NCBI RefSeq assembly: GCF_900324485.2
Contig: NC_046641.1
Coordinates: 12,270,299-12,334,298, forward strand
Source: Mastacembelus armatus
Lineage: Eukaryota; Chordata; Actinopteri; Synbranchiformes; Mastacembelidae
DNA length: 64,000 nt
Reading direction: 5' to 3'
This document shows, in pieces, positions 55,601 through 64,000 of this stretch. The notes beneath the pieces were generated by a model. The model saw nothing but the letters and a program-made list of their open reading frames with translations. It ran no database searches and was not told the DNA's origin. Position 1 is the first letter of the stretch, and each line of letters begins with the position of its first letter. The position numbers were made by a program, and so were the translations under genes.

Positions 55601-58600
55601 TTCTTTAGTAAATGACTTCAGAAGTGCTTCCCTGTCCCTTCTGGCTTCTCATTATAAGCGTGCTCAGCAGGATGGCCAGGTGGGCAGAGTGGAGTTTCTC
55701 CCAGTAAACTGGCACAGTGCTCTACATGGGGATGCCACTGGTGTGGATGAGTAAGTATGAAGAAAACAAGATTCCCCTGTTGTGCTGTACTGCTTATATC
55801 TCCAGGCAGGGGTGGCGCAACTGGCAGGCCAGCCCTAGTGCCCCTTTTGACAGAATTAGGAGGCAGTAGGTGCTTGATCATAAATAAATGTAGACATTTG
55901 AGTATAAGGAGAACTGACCAAATTTAAGGCTGAACTAAATAGTAATTTATTGTGTATGGTGCACAGTCTTTATGGCTCTGTGTGTTCTGTGCTTTATTTA
56001 ACATCCAGCATGTAACCACTGTACTGTACTACTACTGTACTGTACTAACACTGAAAAAGAGAGTTTTTTCTTTTTTACAAAACAAGCATATAATTGCATA
56101 TCACAGTACCTATGCTTGGATATTTGCCCTCTCTTACAGTGAACCAACACTCTTTACTAACACATAGTGTATTAGCTCTTTAAAAGCAGGGTTTTAAAAT
56201 TAAGGGTAAGATTCTCTTGCTAATTTTCGCTTCTTTGTGGATGTGCTCCAGTCTGGTTCTCCAAATAAAAAAATTTCCAGACCTGCCTCTCTGTTTCCAT
56301 TACTTGCTGAGGCTTGTTCAAAACTGACTATCTGTATTTTCTCCCTCCTCATCTTGCAGGGATATCCAGAGGATCACACTTCCCAGTATCAGCAGGCTGA
56401 GACATTTCACCAATGACACTCTGCTGGACCTGTTTTTCTACAACAGTCCCACCTACTGTCAGACCATAGTGGACACGGTGTCCTCAGAGATCAACAGACT
56501 GCATGTCCTCTTTAAACAAAGACACCCAAAATTCAATGGGGCAGTTTCAGTAGTGGGCCATAGCTTGGGTCAGAAACACAAAAGCACACACTCAGTGACA
56601 AACAAGTAAAACTAAAAATGCTGAGTTTCAACTGCTCCACTTTTTCTGTCATTTTTCAGGTTCACTGATCCTGTTTGACCTGCTAACTAATCAGAGGACT
56701 GGATCGGAAGCCAGGGAAGGGGTATGATGATATTCACAGTCACAGAATAGAATATAGTGAAAAAAATAACACAGATTTTTCATTCTGTACCTCCCTGTTT
56801 TTAAGGTGCCTTCTAGGGAGCCCGGTCATCTGAGCTGTGATACACTGGAGCAGACTCTGACAAGACTGGGCCTCCAGCAATATTTGGATACACTGCAGGC
56901 AGAAAACCTTGACCTGGAATCACTAGTAATACACACACATACAATGTAAGTAAAAGTTCAAGTGGAAAATGGCATAATTAAAAACTTTTGTTTCTCTTCT
57001 CTTAGGCTCTTTGCCATGACAGTGAACTGAAAGATTTAGGAATCCCTCTTGGCCCTCGGAAGAAGATCCTGAACTACGTCAGGAGGAGGTGGATGCCAGA
57101 GGTCAGACATAGTGAAAAACCTTTTTCTACTGTATATATTATGAGATCTGGTTAGTTTAAGTGTCTTTTTACATTTTTAACAGAAACTGCCTGGTGTTGA
57201 CAATCATGACAATCGGCGGTTTATTATAGTCGTAGCCAGTTCCTGATTGGTGGCTCTGTCCTTTTCTAAATGAACTATCTGCATTTCAGACATAATTTTA
57301 GAACATTTTTGTTTTTCTTAATCTAAATAGGATTGTAAGACAGGGGCAGTTCGTGTGACACCAGGTTTGCAAGTTCCACCTCAACATCCCTTGACCAGTG
57401 ATCATGATGTTAACCAGCCTTCAGGACAGGCAGCGCAGCAGTCCCAGTTCCACAGGGCACAGTCTGTCACCAGTGCTGTAGACTATGAATACTTTGACGT
57501 GGGCATTGGACAGGTACCACACATGCACACATACAGTATGGTTATTTTTGCTTTGGAGTATTAGTAGCTGAAAGCTTTCATGCATCATCTTCCTGCTTCT
57601 CTCCTGCCCCCGCTTGCCTGGACAGACCAATGGAGGCATAGCCAAGGGGCAGGTGTGTCTCACATGCTGTCCCCATCCTCTCAGGCTTTGTTTTTAGGTC
57701 TCTTTGATCTCAATGTGCCTGGAATTTCTTTTTGACATACAGTCACCAGTCCCATCTGCTCAGAGAAATTTTAAGGCAACTCATTTATAGAGGCTATTTC
57801 CATGGCTAAGTCACATTGTGCTGTGATTGTGTTTGTCTCATTGACCTGTACAACCCAATGCCACAAACTTTGTGTTTGTGCTCATACACAAGTGGCCAGC
57901 TCTTTAGTTTCTGTCATACTCCTTGGCTGCTCTCTTGATGACACAAATGCTCATCTCTGTGTTTTCAAATGTCAGTGCAGTTGTGCAGTGTTATCTCCAT
58001 CTGTCTTTATGGATGTGTATATGTCTTATGAGGCACTGTGTTTAAATCTTGTTTTCATAAATTTCATAGCACACGTTTCTCTAACCCCACCTTCTCTCCC
58101 CAGGTATCCATCGACTACCCACAGCTGGCATTCCACCCTCAGACGTTTTTTGCTTTTGGCTCTCCCATTGGAATGTTCCTGACTGTTCGTGGACTTAAAC
58201 ACATCGATCCAAACTACACCTTCCCAACCTGCAAGAGCTTTTATAACATCTATCACCCTGTGAGTAATCATGCGTCATGCATGCATCTGCCCATTCAGAC
58301 ACATACCCTGTGCACAGCCCCAAAAAAGGATTACATCATCTTTTTTGCTACAGTTGCAGTATCCTTGTCTTTTTTCATCTGATATGCCAATAAATATGCC
58401 AAGACAATTTTAAAGCTTTTCAAGGTTTTTTTTCTATTTCATGTGGAAATTGGCATGTGTGACCACATCATACCATCACTTTACTCAGTATAGCTATATA
58501 CTGAGCTCTTGCCTTCAAGATAAGCATTATAAACACAGCACTTTCTTTTCATATTGACAGAGGTCTTCTTTTAATTGTTACATTCATCTCTTCTCCTTGC

Positions 58601-60987
58601 TGTGTAGTATGACCCTGTGGCCTATAGGATAGAGCCCATGATTGTTTCAGAGGTGGATCTGGAGCCCATGTTAATCCCTCACCATAAAGGTCGGAAGAGG
58701 ATGCACCTGGGTATGACTATATTTCTTTGTCCTTGTCAGTGTTTAACAATATAAACATATGAGCTTTTGCAAATGATAATCTCTGTTTCTCTTTGTTTCC
58801 TAGAACTAAAGGACAGCTTGACTCGTATGAGCATGGATTTGAAGAACAATGTATTGGGATCATTAAGGACAGCATGGCAGTCCTTTGCCCGCCTGCCTGT
58901 TGCTGCACTGCCCCCAGTGGAAGAAGGGGGAGCTGCAATGGAGAGAAAGCTTGAAGAGCCACAGGGTAGAAAAAGCACTTTTATTTGCCTTTGTGAATTT
59001 GTAAATGTTCTAAGGGAGCATGAATGTGCATGAGTGTGTCTAACCCTGTGTCCTCATATTGCTCTTGTCCCTCTTTGCATGTTGCCACTCTCCCTTCCCC
59101 TCTTCTGCTCTACCTGATGGTTGCTCCTGTTTCCTTCACTCCTTACTACTTATCATTCAACCTCAGCCTCAGTGGCAGTCACTGCTGGTGCTAGGAGGGA
59201 AGAGAAAAGTGCTGATTTTTGGACTAAAATACTGGAGTGGCCTAGGGCCCTTCATAAGCATTACTTCCAAGGTAAGCCAGGATAGACACTTGGCTAGAAA
59301 AAAAATGAAATGAGTTCTCTCATACAAACATTTAGGCATTATTTTCCTGGCTTCAATCTGAAAAAAAAAACAAAACAGTTATTGACACAAAAATACTATC
59401 ATTCTTTGTTTTAAATGTAGAAAATATGCTGTTTACTCAGTTACTGTAGTTGCCTTTGGTACATTAACCCTCTCACAAAGAGCAAATGTTATATAAGACG
59501 TGTCATTACTGCTGCAGGCTCTCACTACTCTTCTGCTTCTCTTTTCCCTATGTGTAGGTGCACTACTACAGCTGTATATACAATCTTCAATTAAAAATTT
59601 AATTTTAATTAACACCACCTTCAAGCTATTTCCTCCCCTTCCTGCTCTCATTTCTGATTGGTTAAACTCACTGACAGCTGCACTGCTCTTTAATCCCACG
59701 GCATACTCTTTTATGAGCTGAACAAACAACACTACCAATATTGTGATAGTAGCGATCGCAGATGTGTTTTTTTAACAAGAGTAACTGGCTGGAGATGAAC
59801 TGGAATGTAATGTCATTCATCAGTCACGTAGAGTAGCTACATGCAGGTGCACGTCCTGCCCTTTCCTACAATACCTGAAGTTCTCAGTCTGTCAGTACAT
59901 TAAATCAGAAGGAATGCAGATGCTGTCAGAACACACATGATAATTAAATGAACTTTTTTGCCTTTATTCGTTATTCCTCTAACAGGGTCGGTAGACTTTT
60001 ATTTACCACCTTTACATCTTTAATTTGTTTACCTCACTCTCTTGTATGGTGTGTAACTATATTATATCATCAACAGCAACAAACAATATAGGCTGTCTTG
60101 GAATGATATATAGTTACGTAATCAACTATCTGTGAGATTTCAACACGTACTGGACAACACACTTTCATTCACTTCATAAACTTCATTTTTAAACCTGTTA
60201 CAACTTCTTTTAAGTTGCAATGTGTAAAATGTGAAAGATTTAGTGGCATCTAGTGGTCAGACTGCAGAATGCAACCTTCTGAGCACCCCCACAACATGGA
60301 CATCTCTGTGAAAGGAGACCTACTCCCCATGTAGATTTATAAGGTTCACTGTAAGATTAACAGTTAGAGTTTTCTGGTGATTACACACTAAGGACAGCAT
60401 ACAGTATTTATGAGTACTATATTTCCAATCCAAGTACTGTATCTGAGCAAATTCTGCCTGTTTTCATTAGTATCAACTTGTTTCCTGCAATAGTTATTAT
60501 TTTTGTTGTCTGTTGTCTGTCTATGCCACCTCATATTTTCTGTTGCTGTCCCTGCAGGAGCGTGTTTGGAGGCTGAGAGCTCAGTGTCAGCAGAGCAGAC
60601 AGAACAGGCAGAGATTAAAGTGGGGATGTTGAATGGTGGCCGAAGGATCGACTATGTGCTTCAGGAAAAACCCATTGAGAGCTTCAATGAATACCTTTTT
60701 GCCATCCAGTCTCATTTGTGTTACTGGTGAGTCATGCATGTCTGTTCAGAAGAGGGATGGGCTACAGTATTTGTGCTCCTCCCATGTACCTGGAAGTCTG
60801 TCTGTGTTGGATCACATTTTTTACTAATATAAATTTATAGTTATATGAATTTTTAATTCAAATAAATGACATGTTTCCCTCCATTTACTTTTGTGTGTCT
60901 GTCAGGGAATCTGAGGACACAGCTCTCCTGTTGCTGAAGGAAATCTACGACAAACTGGGCGTAGCCTTTGAACAGCCACAACAGTAA
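52643..60987 (+). CDS. ddhd2: DDHD domain-containing phospholipase A1 (DDHD2), 17 core exons, 758 aa
   Basis: Intracellular phospholipase A1/triacylglycerol lipase of neurons; human DDHD2 (711 aa) is mutated in spastic paraplegia 54. Core exons: 52643-52753, 54030-54222, 54656-54843, 54986-55075, 55200-55320, 55434-55523, 55609-55750, 56360-56568, 56660-56721, 56806-56925, 57006-57101, 57331-57513, 58104-58259, 58608-58710, 58804-58965, 60558-60726, 60906-60987. Sum 2277 nt. WWE domain (about 60-140) with [18 protein letters not shown] and [18 protein letters not shown]. Lipase motif GHSLG with nucleophile Ser380, split over exons 8/9. SAM domain about 410-470, ending [18 protein letters not shown] domain from about 536, with [39 protein letters not shown] and [20 protein letters not shown]. 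Candidate extra exons at 57626-57652 and 59167-59271 are in phase. The start codon exon lacks close conservation, so the exact ATG is moderately certain. Confidence 0.95.
54499..54539. repeat. perfect 19-bp inverted repeat (hairpin), 3-nt loop
   Basis: Left arm TGCTAGTCACACTCAAAGT at 54499-54517, loop TCT at 54518-54520, and right arm the exact reverse complement at 54521-54539. Located in the ddhd2 intron 54223-54655. Confidence 0.95.
57626..57652 (+). other. ddhd2: candidate 27-nt cassette microexon of ddhd2
   Basis: A pyrimidine-rich tract and CAG acceptor, then 27 nt encoding TNGGIAKGQ in phase 0, then a CAG/GTGTGT donor. It lies between exons ending VGIGQ and beginning VSIDYP, both phase 0, so inclusion adds nine residues without a frame change. 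Human DDHD2 lacks these residues in the form I recall. Confidence 0.5.
59167..59271 (+). other. ddhd2: candidate 105-nt symmetric exon of ddhd2
   Basis: Open for 35 codons in phase 1-1 between exons 58804-58965 and 60558-60726. It is bounded by tandem acceptors CCTCAGCCTCAG (6 nt apart, both in frame) and a CAAG/GTAAGC donor. It would encode [19 protein letters not shown] and onward. Falls in the poorly conserved linker before VGMLNGG. It could be constitutive or alternative. Confidence 0.5.
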
Positions 60988-61403
60988 CAAAGGCTTTATG
61001 AATGTGGGCCTGCTTTTTAACAAAGTAAAAGAGAAAATCCAGGACAACTGACCAGCACGAGGCTACACAGTCTTCATCCAAAATGCCTTACTGTCTGGGA
61101 GTTAGCCGGCTGCCCTGGTTGCAGTCACTTGATCTTTGTCCAGTCAACGTTAATTCTTGGTGTTGCCTAAACTTCCACTGTACTTCCACAAGTACCATTG
61201 TCATGCTCCTAGTTACACTTTTTCTTAGAGTCTATTTTACTTTGCACTTTCTCTTACCAGCAGTCACATATCATGTTTACTGGTACAAGTAAATAATAAT
61301 GAAAAAAAGATGAGAACTAAGAGACACAAGGAGAACTTGCAGAAATATGAAAGAAAATAAGTTCAAGTTCTCAAACACCAGCTGACATTTCTATGTACTT
61401 CTA

Positions 61404-61409
61404 AATAAA
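61404..61409 (+). terminator. ddhd2: ddhd2 poly(A) signal
   Basis: AATAAA 417 bp past the stop codon, implying a 3' UTR of about 430 bp. Confidence 0.55.
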
Positions 61410-61429
61410 AATATTCTTTAAAATGCTTT

Positions 61430-62985
61430 GAAATCCCAGAATATAATTGAAATAGTACATTATAATTTATAAAGTTTATGAATAATATATTTCCCAGCCC
61501 CACCTGCATCTTTCAAAAAGCAGGAGTGTTGAACAATACAATATCATTCCTATTATATATGTTCATCTCTGTCTGACCTTGACCTTGAAAGCTGTCTTGA
61601 CCAAGAAAGCTCTCCCACAGCACAACTTTAGGCTTTCCTTTCATAACCAGGCCAGGTGCTTTCAGTTAGTTAACTATGTGATGTTTAGTTACTTTCCAAG
61701 AAAATGGAATTTGACATTTAGTTTGTTACAAGTTTATGGCATCAAGGTCATTTGACATCTGCTGCTCTTATATTTGTGCAATATCACAATGTCGATGTCA
61801 CACCTTTGCCATTTCACTGATGAAGGTAAATGAAAGTGAACTTCACCTTGCCTTCTAATCAGAGTTGACTCTTAAGTAATATGTATTTCAGTTAGATCAT
61901 GTGTACGCACATCTAATGGGAGTTATCCTGAGGAAGCAATGTCTCTGAGGTCAAATACAGAAATGCTTACAAGCAACAGGCTGGTTTTCTTTGCATGCAT
62001 GTTAGGGCAATGTGAAAACTTAACACAAAGGCCCATTCCACTTCCTCCTCTCCAGGTCTGTGACATTCTGTCTTTCTGCTCAGTGTATCCTTTAATTCTA
62101 AGACAGATGGCATTTGAAATGGACATGTAACGTTTGGAAAATCTAAGGGCCAACATGTTTGTCCTCCTCTGTTTAAGTGTACTCAGGTGTTGAATGGTAA
62201 AATCACCTTGTCTGTCTGCATGCACTTTTTTATGTTACTGCAGAGTTTCTCAACATTCTCTGGTCCTGACCCAGTTGTTACGTCCCAAAACTTTCATAGT
62301 TATCATGTACCCAATGAAAGAGGTAACACAATGAAATCATATGAATTTAATTTAAAACACGTTATAAATAGATCATATAGTATTTGTATGTTAATCAGTT
62401 TATTTTTTTATACAAATGAATGTAACATCTATCAGTATATCAGTGTTACAGATATCCCAGACTGCCATCTGCGTATCAAACAACATGAGGTCCAGAGTGA
62501 AAAGTTGAGAAACTCTGTTAGAGTGATTAAAACTTTATAAGTGAGTGAATTTATGCACTGTCAGGGGATCATAGCCCCACTACCAAAGGTCTGTAAGTAT
62601 ACGCACAATTAATGAATTAACCTGAATGGGGTCGTTCATTTTTTTTTCCTTTAGAAATGCACTGGACATTAAGACAATAAATTACTCAAAAGGACACAAT
62701 CTGCTGTGAAGTCTGAATGGAAATCATGAGTTATACACATGGTCCACTTTATAATGCAAGTAGTTGCTGCATCTAAAAAAAAAAAAAAAAAAAAAAAAAA
62801 CAACTGAAAAGACTGTCTTAAAAATTTTAACTGACTTGTTCTTCTAATAGAACCACATTATATTGATTCAATATTTTTGCAATGTGTTATGTGATTGGTC
62901 GATTTCAAGACTCAGGTGTTCTGAAACAACAGTTATACATGCAATTTGATGAAGCACCTTCACATCAGATGATTCTCAGTTATTA
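61430..62985. other. intergenic region downstream of ddhd2
   Basis: AT-rich sequence with a run of 26 A at 62775-62800. A 117-codon open frame (62187-62540) resembles nothing known. No gene assigned. Confidence 0.45.
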
Positions 62986-62989
62986 TATC

Positions 62990-63955
62990 ATGCAGCTCTC
63001 ACACTTGAGGACATGATCTAAAAAGGTAGCAAAAACATCACCAAAGGCTCCATAACCTCTGACAGCATCTAACATCAGATCTCTGCACTGGCTTCCTGTC
63101 TCTCAGAGAATAGACTTTAAAACAGCCCTGCTTGTGTATAAGTCTCTTCATGGCTCAGCACCACATTACATCTCTGACATGTTGATGCCATATGAACCAT
63201 CTCGAACTCTGAGAACATCAGGGACAGGCCTTCTGCTTGTGCCCAGAGTCAGGACTAAACAGGGAGAAGCGGCGTTTCAGTTATATGCAGCTAAAACCTG
63301 GAATAGTCTTCCTCATGATGTTAGACAAGCCTCATCTCTGGCAATGTTTAAGTCCAAGCTAAAAACTTTTCTTTTTAGTGTGGCATATAACATATGACAA
63401 GTGACATTATTTTATCCAAAGTGATTTATCTGCGCTCAGTTTCCTCTAATATTTTTTTTTTTTTTAAAAAACAGTTTTGTCACTACTTTTGTCCTGTTGG
63501 AGGAGACAATCGGACTCATGGTCAGTACTCTAAGTTGATTAGTTTAGGAACCTTCGATCTAAAGCCAATTGGGTCAGGGACTCGGGGGTTAGGAACCCAG
63601 GTGCTTTAGTGTTGTCCTTAGAATATGGGTCTAAACAGACTTAAATAAGGGGTTTGGAACCTCCAGCTGTAGTCTACTCGATCCTAGACGTAAGAGTCCA
63701 GGACTCAGGATCGTCTCCGCAGATAGTGTGTGTTGAGGTACTTTTAGTCCATCAGGGATGGGACAAACTGAAAGTAGGGGACCCACATGGGTCAGCATGG
63801 TCCGGTGGTCGATATCATGAGAGGCAAATGTGGTGATAAAGCGGTGGCATGCCTCTCATTTTTATTCTTCCTTATGTATCTTTTATTTGCTGTAAAGCAC
63901 TTTGAATTACTCAATGTATGAATTGTGCTATATAAATAAACTTGCCTCGCCTTGA
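62990..63955 (+). mobile_element. 5'-truncated non-LTR retrotransposon, CR1/L2/Rex1-like 3' end
   Basis: The frame 63134-63397 encodes the typical C-terminal tail of a fish LINE reverse-transcriptase ORF: LHGSAPHYISDM, then YEPSRTLRTSGTGLLLVPR, then AAKTWNSLPHDVR and FKSKLKTFLF. Just upstream, 63060-63133 reads in similar style (SALHWLPVSQRIDFKTALL, with a frame disturbance). The 3' end TGTAAAGCACTTTGAATTAC, then GTGCTATATAAATAAACTTG, followed by a CTTGCCTCGCCTTG-like tail, is typical of these elements. Subfamily not resolved. Confidence 0.8.
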
Positions 63956-64000
63956 CATTACACTGAAGAATGTCCTAGATTTAGTACCTCACCAAGTTTT

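Noticed and set aside
55800-55880. possible small repeat in the ddhd2 intron (GGGGTGGCGCAACTGGCAGG)
   Set aside because: Compositionally distinct from its surroundings but not matched to any family I know and without visible duplications at its ends.
62187-62540. 117-codon open frame downstream of ddhd2
   Set aside because: AT-rich, no recognised motif, isolated; likely chance.
63134-63397. stand-alone 87-codon host gene
   Set aside because: Sequence is the typical C-terminal tail of a fish LINE reverse-transcriptase ORF and is followed by a LINE 3' end.

Overview
This is a 64 kb piece of a ray-finned fish chromosome. It carries eight complete, intron-rich nuclear protein genes whose products align along their whole length with vertebrate families. 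The introns are mostly short (tens to a few hundred bp) with CA/TG microsatellites, and the interspersed elements are fish-type: RTE/Rex3-like tails, a 5S rRNA-derived SINE, a hAT-type MITE and a CR1/L2-like LINE end. A percomorph-like teleost is the best guess (inference). I assembled every exon by eye from conserved protein sequence, splice sites and reading phase. Each joined coding sequence is an open frame divisible by three.

Layout, left to right: vcp (minus, 1248-8697, 17 exons, 806 aa); fancg (minus, 9713-15008, 14 exons, about 628 aa); nefh (plus, 17822-21600, 4 exons, 797 aa); thoc5 (minus, 23437-29653, 19 exons, 684 aa); tfip11 (minus, 31299-35696 coding, 14 coding exons, 832 aa, plus an upstream non-coding exon); srrd (plus, 37071-38661, 6 exons, 292 aa); a divergent CLU/CLUH-family gene (minus, 39624-49998, 28 exons, 1429 aa); ddhd2 (plus, 52643-60987, 17 core exons, 758 aa, plus candidate cassette exons). 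The end of the window (about 62990-63955) is the 3' end of a non-LTR retrotransposon.

The genes are unrelated housekeeping or neuronal functions: AAA+ segregase, Fanconi anaemia core protein, neurofilament, mRNA export, spliceosome disassembly, SRR1-domain protein, mitochondrial mRNA/CLU protein and phospholipase A1. They look like merged conserved blocks. As I recall human gene order, VCP-FANCG sit together on 9p13, NEFH-THOC5 on 22q12.2 and TFIP11-SRRD on 22q12.1. tfip11/srrd and the CLU gene/ddhd2 are each arranged head to head.

No bacterial-style system, CRISPR array, functional RNA gene or endogenous virus was recognised. The most interesting points are: (i) the divergent CLU paralogue with a long low-complexity tail; (ii) phase-neutral candidate cassette exons in ddhd2, one only 27 nt; (iii) two GC-AG introns; (iv) a SINE-like element inside a hAT-type MITE with a perfect 13-bp target duplication, sharing its tail with a 5S-headed SINE elsewhere in the window; (v) a perfect 19-bp hairpin in a ddhd2 intron.
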